DNA from: Nymphaea colorata
Taxonomy: Eukaryota; Streptophyta; Magnoliopsida; Nymphaeales; Nymphaeaceae
Assembly: GCF_008831285.2 (NCBI RefSeq)
Contig: NC_045148.1
Location: 10,421,001 to 10,485,000, forward strand
DNA: 64,000 nt
Direction: 5' to 3'
Positions 10,581 through 23,388 of the stretch are shown one piece after another (positions within the stretch are counted from its first letter, which is position 1; each line of letters begins with the position of its first letter). Both the position numbers and the translations under genes were made by a program. Below the pieces are notes generated by a model. It was not told where the DNA came from, searched no databases, and saw only the letters and a list, made by a program, of their open reading frames with translations.

Positions 10581-13300
10581 ACAAACAAGATAATAAGATC
10601 GAATTCTGTGTGGAGGGCCGTTGATGGCATAGTTTTTAATCATGATATTCAAGGAGAAGTCGTTCACAACAACACACCTGAATCGGCAAGCTTCTCGAGC
10701 AAATGGTTAAGCCATGGACGACGACTGGACACAACTTCTCCACAAGGAAAGGAGAGAGAACCTGACATCACAGTGTGTTGGACTCTTTGCACACTCGACT
10801 GACTGCTCGAGACTTTTGCTTTGTGTTGCCCATGCCCTTGAGTAGGGTTAAAGAATAACTGGCTCATACTAAGCTCATGCAAAACAGAGGGTCACAAGAG
10901 CCGATAAAATGGAAATATATAACAAAATTTGGGGACAAGAAGTTCTCTACATACAAAAAAAAAACCGCAAAAACAGAAGTAAAAGACAAATACAATACAG
11001 AACACAGTGAAATAAGAGAGGTGTGAATAGAGAGGAAAGGTGGAGCGGAGTAGTTACTCAGACGGACAGCGGCACCATAACCGAATGACAAAATGGACAT
11101 CCCATGCACAAGACGAGCCACCGAATCTGGCGAAGAGAAGGTACCCCTGAAGACCCTGTTGTTTCGCTTTTCCCAAATGCGACACTAAGCTGAAATGAGT
11201 CACAACCTCCAAACACGACCCCAAGAAGCAGACAGGTGAGAGGAATGACAAAACAGGAAAAAAAACGAATGAATGGTGGGTCTAGAAGACTACTACCAGA
11301 GTACCAGAGGGCCACAAGAGAAGAAATTTTAAAATGAAATTCATTTAACATGGAGGAAATATTGATATTTTATAATGAAATTCATTTAACATCTTAATGG
11401 AGGAAATATTGATAGTTTCCCTCCATATCACAATTGCAATCAGAAGGCATTACACAAAATGTTTACTGCAAAGTAAAGAGGGAAACAATTTTAATGCTAA
11501 AAAATGTAAAAAAAAAAAAAAGCAAGATAAAGGATGATGGCATTATCCAAACAAAGGTATAAGTCTTTTTGTAAAGGAAGTTCTAAAACTTTGAACATCA
11601 GATATTTTATGGATTCAAGATTTGGCCCTCCCCTGTCTATGTTACATCAGATATTTTTTCAATGAAAAAAGATAAGAATGAAGAATCAAATGTTACATCT
11701 GAATATGGGTAAAATTGTATATTTTTTAATTCAATAAAGAATCAATAAGTTTTTAAAATACCTTAAAAATAGAAAAGAAAAGGAGTAAATAAATTAGGAT
11801 TGTGGTATTTCTTTGTCTTGAGTAGGCCAGAGACTCTTGTGGCTCTATTTTTTCAATCCCAATGCAGTATAGAGCAATTGTCGTTGACCTACCCAAGAAA
11901 GTGATTGGCCGTTGGCTCTCTTTTTTTTCTCTTTTTCTTAATGAATGTTAATAAGTCAAGGCTAAGCGCAAATTTAATTCAGTCTGAACAACAGAATTGG
12001 TGGCAAATTAATTCATTTTATCAGCCAATGCGGGATTTCTAGAGGTCATATACTATTTATTCTTCGAATATTTTATTTTTTAATTATTATATATATTTCT
12101 TTCCTTTTTATAAAATATGTAACTTTTTTTGAGCAATTCATAACTGTGCAGCCTGAAACATTCTATTTTAATTTTTGAGTCTATGGCAGGAGAAAAAAAA
12201 AAAGAAAAACCCGAAAACGACACTTCAACTTAAAAAAGCAATATTGGAAAAGCACATATAATTTGAGACCCCTATCAGCAAAAAAGGGAGACTAGACAGA
12301 GAAAATCTGGAAATTGAAAGCCTTATTTGTAATTTTAGTAGTTCGGCCAGCTGGGTCATCTGGATTTTAGCTGTTTTCGAAAAGTTAATCATACAGATTG
12401 AGTTAAAATGATTAATTTCACTTGCACAAGAAAAATCAGAAATCTACTTCCAGATCAAATTTTATTAGGAATTAAAATTGACAAAATAATTTTTTAAAAA
12501 AAATGGGATGGTAAAAGTCATCCACAAAATAGTCGATTTCAATGATTTTTTTCATCTCATATAAAATTTCGACATTCCAACTTCGTCTACGAAGCAAGAA
12601 GTTTGAAAAAAAATGGCCGCTGGACGTGGTGAGTGCTGAATGGTAATTTTTTATGTCCAAATCTATAACATATAATATGTATACATGCAAAGTACTTATA
12701 TACATATATGTGTATGTGATTTGATAGACAGTTGAGAAAAAAAAAACAAGGAGAAAAATGTATGAACTAATAGTAAACGACGAAATGATCATCACCTTTT
12801 TATCCTTATTTGTCTCTCAATCGTTCATCACGATGAATCAAATGACTCTCATGAGTAAATACGCATAGTCTCGCCATTAATAAGATGAAATCGTATAAAT
12901 TTTTTAAAGTGGAGCTGTTATTCATCTTTCTTGGGGAATAAACAATTTTGAAATGTGACACCTTCTAAACAGTTAATCAAGTTTTGTTAGACAACTTAAG
13001 AGCAATTTACTTAGTTTTCATATTTACTCAGTCTGCATATTATGTGAATTACGTAACTATCATTCTATTGCCACAATTAATGGCTCTACCACCCTTTTTG
13101 TTTTTTAGGTAGACGGAGTTAATGGCTTAGAATATATTGTTAATGCGAGCAAATTTAATCAAATTTCACATGGAATCTGCCTAACTGGACTCGATCTGGA
13201 TAGTTCAAACACGATCCATGGGTAAAAATCTTTTACTTTAAGTTTGAATCTCTCTGAGATTTTTACATCCAATTTGGTTATATTATGCATCATTAATACC
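10581..13300. other. Intergenic DNA
   Basis: About 2.7 kb without a supportable gene. Open frames on the minus strand at 10664-11351 overlap in two frames and show no known motif; part could be more of the PPR relic. A local direct duplication of about 36 bp (AATGAAATTCATTTAACAT...GGAGGAAATATTGATA) lies at 11331-11413. Confidence 0.4.
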
Positions 13301-13600
13301 AATTCAGATGTTCTTATATAATCACAAATATCGTGATATTAATGAAAGAACAAAAATTAAAAAAAGAAAAGAATTGCACTATTTTGAAAAAATGTCAAAA
13401 ATCAATTTAATTATTGCAAGTTTGCCGTGTTTTTTCGTCATTTTTAATTTACTTCCATTTTCTGCTTTCGTTTTTGTTTTTCAAACTTTGTTTCATTGTT
13501 TTAGATATTAATGTGATCTCCTAGACACAATACAATACTTATTACTTTTATCGTTTTAATTAGATATTTTTATATCTGTGTGCTTACTAGTTTCCCATTT
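13301..13600 (+). repeat. Dispersed repeat family C, copy 1
   Basis: Resembles 42130-42370 inside the PRS4 gene. Shared order: CACA.ATATCG.GA.ATTAAT, GA.AAA.A.TTAAAAAAAG, ATTTTGAAAAAA.TGT.AAAAAT, then a T-rich second half. Similarity is loose, so the limits are approximate. Confidence 0.45.
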
Positions 13601-14865
13601 GATTTTTAAAATTCTTTTAAATCTCCAAGTTTTTTCTGAAAAAAAAAAAACAATTTTGCTGAAAGATACCCGATAAAAACATTGATAACTCGATAACGAT
13701 ATTTGTGGCTATGCTTTCAAACAGATATTGATTCAACAGTCGCTGCTGATAGAAAATACTGTAGTCGCTGCCTTTCAACATGTCAAAAAAAAAAAAAAAA
13801 AAAATCCACAGTCGCTGCTTTTACGTGTCCTGCATGATCTGGATGCCAAATATTTTATTTGTTAATGAGTGCTGTTCTCTTAATAAATTCAATCACGCAG
13901 ATGAATATAAAATGTTATAATTTATTTGACTTAAGAAAAAAACAATATAAACACTATATATAAATTAAATTTCATTGTAAACTAATACTACATAACAAAA
14001 ATAACCATCACTTTCCAATTGATCGTGATAAGCACTATGAGTGCTGTTTGTTTAAACTCAATCATACATGAATATCAAATATTTATAGTTTATCAGAAAA
14101 AAAAGGAATAACTAAGATCGAATATATAAACTAGATTTTGCAAGAGTTAACGATTTTTAGTGTTGTTGAGTTTAAAATCTAGTTTCAAAGTTGGGTTTTC
14201 AAGAATTTCTTTCGATCATATATTTTTGCGCACTGTGCACTATTTATATGCTTAAATTTCTTCAGAGTAATTTTAGACTGTGAAAACAGCATTAGAAACA
14301 TAGTTGGAAAAATATAATTTGAAGATATATGTGAAGTGGGGGATGAGCGGTCGATGGATTTGATTGAACCGAATTAAATGTGGCGTGTTTGAATTGATCG
14401 ACAACTCATCAATGATGGCATCTTTCCTCTGCCGCCCATAGTTGAAGGTGTGACAGTGAAGAGTGGGTTGAGCTCTAAATTTGTCGCAGTCTCAGCCCCC
14501 ACTCAACTCTGCAGTGGTTGCAGATCTCTTTCTCTCTCTCTCTCTTTCTCTCTCAACAAACCATGCAAGCTACCAATATAAATTCTCATGAGAGAAATTG
14601 AAAGACTCATAGCAGAACTGAAAATGTGCCCAAATGGGTTCTTTTCTTACATATGATTGATTGAGAGAGAGAGATTTATATGTGATGCAAAGTGATTGCG
14701 GAGTCAGAAATTTTGGCAATAATTCAATCACTTTAATGCTTTTAAGGGTACCTATATATAAAAAAAATCAAATATATCAAATTACTAATGTAAAAATAAA
14801 CTTTGTCACTTTGGTGTAGGCAACTGCCCACACTAGCTATCATGTGGCTCTACCAGTGAATGACA
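13601..14865. other. Intergenic DNA
   Basis: No gene signal. AT-rich with A-runs (13783-13803) and a CT/GA-rich part near 14520-14560. Confidence 0.4.
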
Positions 14866-15107
14866 CTAGGCCTGAACATTGAGCTGGCCTGTCCCGAGCC
14901 CGATAAACCCAGATAGTGGTGGACTGCCACCCTTTGCATGCAGCCCGGGCCCGGCCAGCCTAGCCATGATCGGGCTGGGCCCAGGTTCATGAATGATGTT
15001 GCGGCTGGGGATTTGGCTAGGCCAGCCTGAGCCCAATAAACCCAGAGAATGGCAGGTCTGATGACCCTTGCTGGCAGCTCGGGTGCACCTGATTCTGGCC
15101 TGGCCAA
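14866..15107. repeat. GC-rich diverged direct repeat
   Basis: Two related units, about 14885-14966 and 15018-15105, share GCC.GAGCCC.ATAAACCCAGA, GGCAG/TGGTGG and GCAGC.CGGG...CCTGGCC, roughly 130 bp apart. The GGCC/CGGGC-rich texture resembles the ends of the element at 23389-23710, so these may be transposon ends. Confidence 0.5.
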
Positions 15108-15150
15108 GTAAGAAAAGAGACAATGAGGCAGATGCTCAGTTTGTATTTGG

Positions 15151-15191
<41 letters not shown>
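15151..15191. repeat. (GA)n microsatellite
   Basis: A GA dinucleotide tract with one interruption (GAAAGA). Confidence 0.95.
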
Positions 15192-15194
<3 letters not shown>

Positions 15195-16214
15195 TCGTCA
15201 TACCCACCCAGGGGCAGAGGGAGGGAGGAGTCGCCTGGGTCATGGCCTTACCGTAGTCAATTGAAAAAAAAAGTTGAAAAAATTAAAATTTTTTAATTGT
15301 GTCATGTATTGCTTAGATTTGCATTCAGTTTGGCCCCACTCAAATTCAAAGGTTGGACCGTTCAGCCCACCCTTGAAAAAAATTCTGGCTCTACCCCTAG
15401 TCATACCTAAGAAAGCCGACGGCTTATGAGACTTGCGGTATGAATCCAGTCGAGTCAGGCCCCTGCTAGCCCACCCGAGAAAACCCAAACTGGTGGCTGC
15501 ACTTGCCTCCAGGCCCTACCCATTACGGTGGAACCTACTCGGGTACCGGCTTGATGTCCAGACTTAACTATATTTCTTAATTCAAACATGTATATTAGGA
15601 ACACCGATTCAAAAGCACAAAGTTTTTCTATTTAAACATCTTCCATCGGCGTCTCCGATAGTGTGGAGAGATTTTTCATGAAATCTACACCATTCCCAGG
15701 GAATCCAACATGTCGAGTAATCTCTAGTTTAGCCTGACTTTTCTGTATTATGGCCTGAGTTTGAGCACTTTTACCGGAAAATGTAGAAAAGCATTATTTC
15801 ACATTGCTACTGCCGTTAATAAAAGTCACATTAATACTTGAATTCGTACATGTGAGAAGATACGTGGACTAGATCATATGTCGTAAAAGAAGCAGGCATA
15901 TATTAATGTGGCTCATTACTCGCAGTTATTATTTTCCAGGAGAGTAAAAATAAAAAAAGCAAGATACAACCTCACATCACCGTTCCTATTATTGAAGGTA
16001 CCACCTCGCTTTCGCTTATTTAAAATAAAAATGAGAGTCAGAAGTTACGATCCGTATCCCACTATTCCAACCTCCTTGGATTCCCTTCTTTTTTTTAAGT
16101 AAATTAAAAAAAAAAATCTCAAACTCAGGAAATTATGCCAATGAAATTCAACTTTTCTCGTATATGAGCGGGTTTGGAGCTTGGGATTTTCTCTTATAGG
16201 CTATGTCAATATAT
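15192..16214. other. Intergenic DNA with a possible decayed repeat
   Basis: 15255-15405 has the texture of a common plant dispersed repeat (A-rich stretch, then TTTGGCCCCACTC...TTCTGGCTCTACCCC); a similar ending, ATCCTGGCTCTGCCC, occurs near 20900. No gene signal. Confidence 0.35.
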
Positions 16215-16442
16215 ATATAACAGAATAAACATATATATTATTATTACAATTTAATTATTAATGTATATAACATACTTGAATAATTGTATTACATAAAAAA
16301 AAATATCAAAACAACATATATTATATAAGTAATTTAGTAATATGTCATTTTAACTAGACTTGAGTGTGAGTCGGAGTCGCATCCATGTCCGGTGCGCACC
16401 TGACTCGATGCGACTCGGGTGCGACAGTAAAATAGAAGAGTC
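16215..16442 (-). repeat. Dispersed repeat family B, copy 2 (inverted relative to copy 1)
   Basis: Reverse complement of 9071-9305, with matching blocks along the full length and small indels in the T-runs. The two copies are about 6.9 kb apart and flank the PPR pseudogene. Confidence 0.8.
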
Positions 16443-16966
16443 TGATGACTTAGCTTCTAGGGGTGAATTATATTTTTCAGAATCTCTATATGTTTTTTCA
16501 AAAATTTTGAAAGGGTTAAATAAATTTTTTTTATAAGTTATAACATGTAAAAATCACCTTAATCCTACCTCCACCCCGGGTATATATATATATTCTTTCA
16601 TTTGTCAAGGATATATGTAGGGACTTTCAATTCCTTAAGTGTTTGATCTATCAAGATTTAAAATCCCATCGATGCAAGGTGACTGATGATCTAAAGTGAG
16701 GGATAGACATATCTTGATCTGTATTGTGTGATTGTGACAAGAGGATGAGATAGAAAGGTGGAAAACCATCTAAGTTTATGGTTCAACTAAAAAGGCAATC
16801 TTTGTATTCTTGTCTATCGACTTGGAAGGAAAGCGAACCATTGCCCATTTGCCTGACAAGTGCGAGTGCTTGAAAAAGCAAAGCAACCTGCGCTTGACGT
16901 TTTCGGGTGGTTCTAGCGATGCAAGACTTAAGGAAAAGGAAAAAAATTAAACAAGAATGTTTGTCA

Positions 16967-17062
16967 TGGGCGCGTTTGTTTGCCCCAAAAAATCATTTTG
17001 GTTACACACAACATCAAGCGTTTCGGTTCAAACCGGCTATCGGGGCAATCAAACATACCCCA
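16967..17062. mobile_element. Short MITE-like element with ~20-bp terminal inverted repeats
   Basis: The left end TGGGCGCGTTTGTTTGCCCC and right end GGGGCAATCAAACATACCCC(A) are near-perfect inverted repeats around a ~55-bp core. No certain target duplication was identified. The end sequence (GGG..GTTTG) is typical of small hAT-like plant elements. Confidence 0.6.
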
Positions 17063-17427
17063 AAATTAGGGACATTAAGAGACAACTTGTATCCTGAGCT
17101 AGGCTAACGGGGAATTTCATCAAATACAGCTTCCCACATAAATTAAGGTGTATATATATATATATAAGAAAATTAAATACTGACTATCTAATACATTGAC
17201 TGTTAAGAGAAAAATAAACAGAAAAATGCAATGAACAAGCATTAGTTCACATATTTTTTTTTTCTTGACCACTCACTGTTTTAAATGAATGACTTTATAT
17301 ACATATATATGCAGATTTCATAATCGAGATTTGCATAGAGAATTAATGATTGGCAAAGACTCATGCATGGCAGGTGTCGGGTGACTACAATTGGATGAAA
17401 ATTAAAATGGCAGAAAGATTTCAGCTC

Positions 17428-17433
<6 letters not shown>

Positions 17434-17479
<46 letters not shown>

Positions 17480-17526
17480 AGCAGCCGTGATTAAAGGAAT
17501 CTCAAAATGGACTGAACATTTTAATT

Positions 17527-17582
<56 letters not shown>
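17434..17582. repeat. Two (AT)n microsatellites separated by a unique 54-bp segment
   Basis: TA repeats at about 17434-17477 and 17531-17582. Confidence 0.95.
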
Positions 17583-17584
<2 letters not shown>

Positions 17585-17604
17585 TCCATAACTCTAAGAT
17601 TTAT

Positions 17605-18005
17605 TTGTCCAATGGACAGCTGATTGTCCATTTGATTTTTTTTTTTTTCAATTTTTTTCACCCCCTCTCTTCTCGATCGTTACTCTCTCCCTCATTTCCT
17701 CCCTCCCCTCACCTTCACATCACTGGCAGCCGCCTCTTCCACTTCCCTAACTCTCTCCTCTTTTCTCAGGAGAAGATGGGTGGAAAACTCCACCCATCTG
17801 CTCAAAAAAAATGAGAGAGTTAGTTAAGCGGAGGGGCGGCTGCCGGTGCCATTTTCCGATGCCGGCGGGCCCACCAAGCCTCCGTCGGTGCTGAAGGTGA
17901 AAAGGGAGGTGGGGAAGAGAGAGAGAGAGTGAGGGAAGAAAGAAACGTGAAATAAAAAAAAAAATTAAAGAAACAAAAATCCAATCTCTAGATTGAACGG
18001 TTCTG
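17605..18005. mobile_element. Second foldback element, about 400 bp
   Basis: The centre is a 10-bp perfect stem with a 6-base loop (AGATGGGTGG...CCACCCATCT, 17774-17799). Moving out, GGCAGCCGCCTC...CTAACTCTCTC on the left pairs with GAGAGAGTTAG...GGCGGCTGCC on the right, then CCTCCC/GGGAGG, a CT-rich tract facing a GA-rich tract, and T-runs facing A-runs. The right arm carries an extra GC-rich insert (about 17847-17895). No coding frame is credible. Confidence 0.7.
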
Positions 18006-18518
18006 TTCATTTGAGTCGCTTTTATCATGGAGTAGGTGTCTCATTTTACCACCGTCTCTCTTCCTCTCTTGAAAACGTGTATATATTTAATTTGGATACC
18101 CATCCGATGTAGTCCTTACATAGTATAAAAGAAATGTTTCTCTGATATTTGACTCGACCTTTCCTGAGAAAAATAGAGTATCCAGCTTGGTAACATGCCA
18201 AGGTTTGAGCAGGGCTCCCCATAAAAGCAATTTTTCCCTTCTCCCGTAATTAAATGAACCCATGCATTAATGGAGATCTCAGTCGCCCTAACGCCACAAC
18301 CACATTTATACCATGGTTGGTAGTAGCATCTGCCATAATTCAATTCAATCACAGTCTTCCTTCTTCCTTTCACAATGGAATGGAAGAAGATTCAACCACG
18401 GATTTTTACCAAAATAGCAATAATACATGCTACAAATCAATCACCTTAATCTTAAGCTAATAACAGTAGCAGATTTGAATTTTTTGAGCAGTGAAAACTC
18501 TCTATCTAGTTTTCTTCT
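18006..18518. other. Region downstream of the GPAT gene
   Basis: Lies 3' of the minus-strand acyltransferase gene, so it includes that gene's 3' UTR. Nothing else is seen. Confidence 0.4.
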
Positions 18519-20282
18519 TCACCTGTTCTGAGATACTGATCCTTCGTTTCCGGCCAACATCATGTATTTGTCTCTTCTAGTGAGGTTGGTGCACTCAAAG
18601 CCCAGTGCATCGGCGAGCTGCTTCTGTATTCGGTTCGCCACCTCCCAACTAGACTTCCCGCCGGAGCACGTCCACTCCCTCGGCACCCTCCCCATGAACT
18701 CCAAATCGTACGTCGGGAACGGGTTCATGAGGAAGAAGATCGGGTCCAGGCACTTAAGCCCGCTGGCCGTCGTGCCGTAGAACATCCCCACGGAGACGTT
18801 CACGGCCACCGGAACCATGTCCTCGGCGAGCTCCGCGAAGAGGGGGCTGAACCTGAGGAGGTAAGGTTCTCGGCAGGTGGTGCCCTCCGGGCAGACCACC
18901 AGGTCGCCTTGCCTGAGCAGCTTCTTCATCGTCTCCCCGTCTTGCTCTCGCTTCCTCGTGAGCCGCACCGTCTTGATCGGCGACAGCACCTCTGAGGTCC
19001 TGCTCAGACTGTAGGTCACTGCAGTCAGCGGCTTCCTCAGCGCACTGCTGAGAACCACCGGGTCCAGAAGCGTCCTGTGCGTGCAGACGTAGAGAACTCC
19101 GCTTCTTTCTCCACCATGATCACAGCTCGTGTTCTGTAACCTTTCCAGGCCCTTGACTCTCACCTTAATGCCGCTCATGGCTCCTGCTATCCTGGACATA
19201 CTTATGGGTAAAATGACTGCCAATACCATTCTCAGAATGGCCAGCAGGATGCCAAAAGGAAGCCATGCGAACAAGGTGAAGGACGCCATTGGCGTAGGGA
19301 GAAAGGCCAGCCTCCCGTCATGGAAGACGAGAGGCTTGGGATACTTCTCTCTCGGCATCACAGACGAGGAACCATTGTTCCTTTCGGTGCTGTCTTCCCC
19401 GTAAACGACGTAAACCTCCTGTTGTTGAGAAGAAGACAACAGATTCGAATCAGTATGTGTTCGGAATAGTACTGAAACCGTTTAGAAAGAGATCTATGTG
19501 CAGAGGACTAATGGAAAGAAGAACAGTACAAACTGCACCTTGCAAAGAGACAAGAAATGCTGCTCTTCAACATTATTTCTGCTTCTGATGAGGCCAACAT
19601 CAGGCTTGGCATCTCCCAAGACCTGCTTCAGCACCTTGCTTCTGACCGGCGGAGAAGCAGCAGAGAGGAGGCCGGTGAAGCGGCCTCCGGCCACCATCGG
19701 GAGCTCGCTTCCGACCACAACGTCCACGTTCAGGTACTCCTTAAGGAAGCCTTCCACCATGACTCTAGGCACGCTGGTCACCACCACCCTCCTCTTGCAG
19801 GAAGCCAGCACTTCATAGGCTTGCAGGTGGAGGTTTTCCAAGAAGAACTTTGGCAGGACGGCCCTCGCCAAGGTCTGGGCATCCTTCAGTTTGAGGCCAC
19901 AGAAGGAGATGAAGACCATGATCCTCAACGCCAGGTCATGGTTCAGCAGGCACAGCAGAGGGTAAACGAGGAGGAGCACAAAGGCTCTGGGGATGCTGCC
20001 TCCTTCAAAGGCAACCAGCATGAAGAAGGGGAAGAAAGAAGGAGACCTCAGAAGGCAGCCATTGACATCGCAGACGACAGTGTGGGTCGCCCTGCAATCT
20101 AAGGGACACTTGCTTACAGATGGGTAAGATGCAGCCTGGTTTGTGGGGATTGGCTTGGTGGTTGTCGTCTTGTTCTGGAAACAGAAGCTTCTGATCTTTG
20201 TAGCTGCTCTGTAATAGGAGTTGGCCAGTAACTGGTAGAGAAACCAGTCCACCATCTTAAAGAGAACTCCTGGGAGCACCAT
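18519..20282 (-). CDS. Glycerol-3-phosphate acyltransferase, GPAT1/2/3-type (two exons)
   Basis: Plant-specific GPATs transfer an acyl group from acyl-CoA to glycerol-3-phosphate, feeding extracellular lipid (cutin, suberin, pollen-coat) or membrane lipid synthesis; they are ER membrane proteins. Exons 20282-19539 and 19418-18519 are joined in phase 0 across a 120-bp intron (donor AAG|GTGCAG, acceptor ACAACAG|GAG), giving 547 residues, normal for the family. The N-terminal half is the HAD-like region with VVCDVNGCLLRS (Asp72) and a hydrophobic stretch FPFFMLVAF...VLLLVYPLL. The C-terminal half holds a membrane segment (about 290-320) and the acyltransferase motifs: HRTLLD (362-367, catalytic His and Asp), CPEGTTCREP (424-433) and VPVAV. 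GTTASGLKCLDPIFFLMNPF and FECTNLTRRDKY are closest to what I recall of GPAT1-3 rather than GPAT4/6/8 or GPAT5/7. The second Asp of the HAD DxD motif is Asn here, so the phosphatase activity of the GPAT4/6/8 clade is not expected. The frame is intact, with no sign of decay. Confidence 0.93.
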
Positions 20283-20351
20283 TGCAGAGGGACAGTGCAG
20301 GGATTTAGGATCCTAGAGATGGATCTGAGACGAAAAAGGAAAGGAAAGGGT

Positions 20352-20360
20352 CTATATAAG
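20352..20360 (-). promoter_or_regulatory. TATA box of the GPAT gene
   Basis: On the minus strand this reads CTTATATAGA, about 70 bp upstream of the GPAT start codon, a good distance for a short 5' UTR. Confidence 0.65.
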
Positions 20361-21377
20361 CATGAGACTTGAGAAGTGCCACTGGCTTTGCAGAAAACTA
20401 CCAACGTGTCCGGCACTGATCAGAAGATGATCGTATGGGGGGGATGGTGAAAACCATGAGTTGGCCCATGAAATCTTTTCTTCAACGCACGAAAATATTT
20501 TGCCGTATCAGTTGTGTATCTTTGAAAATTTGAGTATCTGCAGATGAAAAAGGTGCAACAAACTTAAAACTTTTGTCCTTCTCCTCCTAATTCAGTAGGG
20601 GGCCTTGATAAGATCCGTGAAGAATTTGAGAACTATCGATTTAATATGCGAGATTTTTTTTTTCAACTCAAAATATTAAAATAAGAATGTTAAGTGTGGA
20701 TCTTGTGTTTGACTTAGGATTTTTAATTTGATGAATCATAAATTTTACCAGTATGTCACATGCCCAGGAATTTTTTTTTTTTTTTACATTGAAAAAATCA
20801 AATTTTTTTACGTTGGCCCGACCGATAACTCCTCGTCGCTCCTCTTGACCCAGCCCGCAAATCGTTTTGGCCCGACCCTAGAAAAGACCCTAGAAAAAAT
20901 CCTGGCTCTGCCCATGCATCAGATCCACATCATGGGTATGCCGAAAAGCCAAGCTCAAACCTTGAGGGGGTGAATCCCTCAAGATGGATCCTGCATTGGT
21001 ACCGTTAAGAAAAATACTTTTGAAATTGTTCAAAAAACAATGTTTTTTTTATCCTTTTCAATTTTTTTTTTATTTTTTGTCTCTGTAAATTGTTTCTTTT
21101 TATATAAACCAAGTTTATTTTGGTTATTAACTATATTACACACAAAATTTTCATGCACCAGTTGATATACATAAATAGCTTCGACCTGCTAGTTATGTGG
21201 AGAACGGAAAGTAAAAAGTCAGAGAGAGAGAGAGAGAGGTTAGTTCAAAAGACGGTTGGTTTTCCAAACACATTAAACATTGCTTAATAAAGAGAGTGAC
21301 ACTTGCTTCCGTTCTTAATTCTTCTCTCAATTTTAGTTTAGGCGACGGTTGATTCTCCTGTAAAAGTCGGCGTTCCT

Positions 21378-21411
<34 letters not shown>

Positions 21412-23388
21412 TAGACGCGTTTGTTACTTTCAAAAACATTAATGCTTAATTGAGTCGAGAGATTGGATTATTTTGTTTATAAACATACACAAATTAAAAT
21501 AAAATGCATTTAAAACATCATTATTAATCAAGACAAACAAAAAAAAGGAAGCTACGAGAGACAACTCTTAAGATCATCCTTACTTGACATGTACATGATG
21601 TTATAACACTTGGTTGAGGTATATATATGTATATATATATATCATTTCATTTCCTGTACATTACTATATCTGCAAGTGAAAGCAATCTAAGATATAGGCA
21701 AGCATAGCTGCAGAAGCTATATCTTTATTCTAGAAGAGATCCTGCAGTACTACTTCAAGTACAGAGTCTTTGAGCAGTCGTCACTTTCACCAGAACGACA
21801 TATGACCAACCGGGCAGAAATAAAGGGGCCAAACTACTTCCTGCATATGCATGACATGCCTGTACTCGTTCATTATGGCTGATTCTGGCCTCTTGCATGC
21901 ATCTGAAGCTCCGGATTCTTATGATCTAGACGCATTGGAAATTCATATTAGGTCACATTAGGTACAGTTTTAGATACATTAGGTCGAACATGACACAACC
22001 GAAGAGACCAAGATCCACCGTAGTTTATCAATGACATAGAATCAGGACCGCAGAACGAATCCCGAGCCAATTCGGGCTCGACCAGAACTCGCACATAAAA
22101 CTTACTCCAGATCAGAAAGAGTCGAGCTCGAGTTTAAATTTATGCATGAAATAAGTTCGATTTGTAGGAACTTAATTAGATTAAACTTGGCTCGGCTCGA
22201 CTATCTAAATGTACCTTGAATGAGAGATTTCTGTTGCTAGGTCTTTCTTTAAGGATATTTGGATGCAAAATACGTGCATTATTTCTTTGCAAACCGTTTT
22301 ACTATATATTTGAGGGGTCTAAGATTTTTTAATAGTATAAAATTTAATTACTACCTATTAGTGACCCTCAGTCAAAAATTTCTAGTTCTACCACCTAGTA
22401 TAGAATTTTTAAGCTGTATATTGCTCCCATGCATGAATCTTGATAGTTGATGGTCACCTAAAGTATTTTTTTTATTCTTCTTAGACGGAAAAGAGTTTAC
22501 TATCATTTGTTTTTGTGGTTAGGATAGCCAACTGGCTTTTGAGACACATATATTAACATTTGAAAAAAATTAACATATTTGTCGTATATATATATAGCAA
22601 TTTCGAGTTCACGATATAGTATGTCTCTTGTTACCCAATTTTCAACATCCATGGAATCAAATAAGAGACGTATTCAATGTATGTCTCTTGTTCAACGACC
22701 AACTATGTAACACCTCTTTTGGCTGTGAAGAGAGAGAGAGAGAGAGGTTGAACATTATTCAAATATAGACGTAGAAGTAGTTGATTAAGATCATAATTAA
22801 ACAAAATTGGAGGTAGGTGTAAAGGTAAGGCTTCTCACTTGCATGTGCACCACGTACATGTACAAAGGAAAGGATAAAAGGTCGCAATCCACGAAGATTG
22901 GTCTCACAGAATCTTGTTGAACGAACTCCAAAAAGGCTTTCTATTGACTCCGCCTGAAACCTAACAGGGATTTTAGATGTATGTGCTTCCAGAAGGGCGA
23001 GATTGCTCACCAACATCCTTCTTGTTGAACCTACCAATATTGACGAAAGCCTTCTCTTTCCCTTCTCTTCTATTATGATTACGTGATCTTTGTACTTAAC
23101 ACGTTGAACCTGTAAGTTCCATGACTATCCTCTCGTCTCACTTAACTTCCATCTAAGCAGGGCTCTCGTTAAAATAAACATATATGAAAAGGCCAACTTA
23201 GCGTCGTTGTCATCTTAATGAACTGCGATCTCCCCTCCCCATATGTTATTCTAATTAAGATGAAAAGATATCGTACTTGAATTGAATTGGATACGGTTAA
23301 AAAAGTTAAAATCTTAGGGATGGTCTTTTTGTTCAATGGCTATTTGATTCCCGGTGAGCAAGAGGTTTATAATTAAGTATGGGCATCA
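20361..23388. other. GPAT upstream region and intergenic DNA
   Basis: No gene. A possible decayed repeat lies at 20740-20920 and a (GA)n tract at about 21381-21410. At 22060-22205 there is a stretch with CGAGCTCGAG and GGCTCGGCTCGAC motifs resembling the GAGCTCGA repeats at 55440-55850. Confidence 0.4.

Noticed and set aside
10664-11351. Overlapping minus-strand frames as a possible gene after the PPR relic
   Set aside because: Two frames overlap, hydrophobic content is random-like, and no motif or splice site supports either.
19498-20102. Long plus-strand open frames opposite the GPAT gene
   Set aside because: They lie antisense to a clearly conserved, intact coding sequence and have no motif of their own; GC-rich coding DNA often opens the opposite frames.
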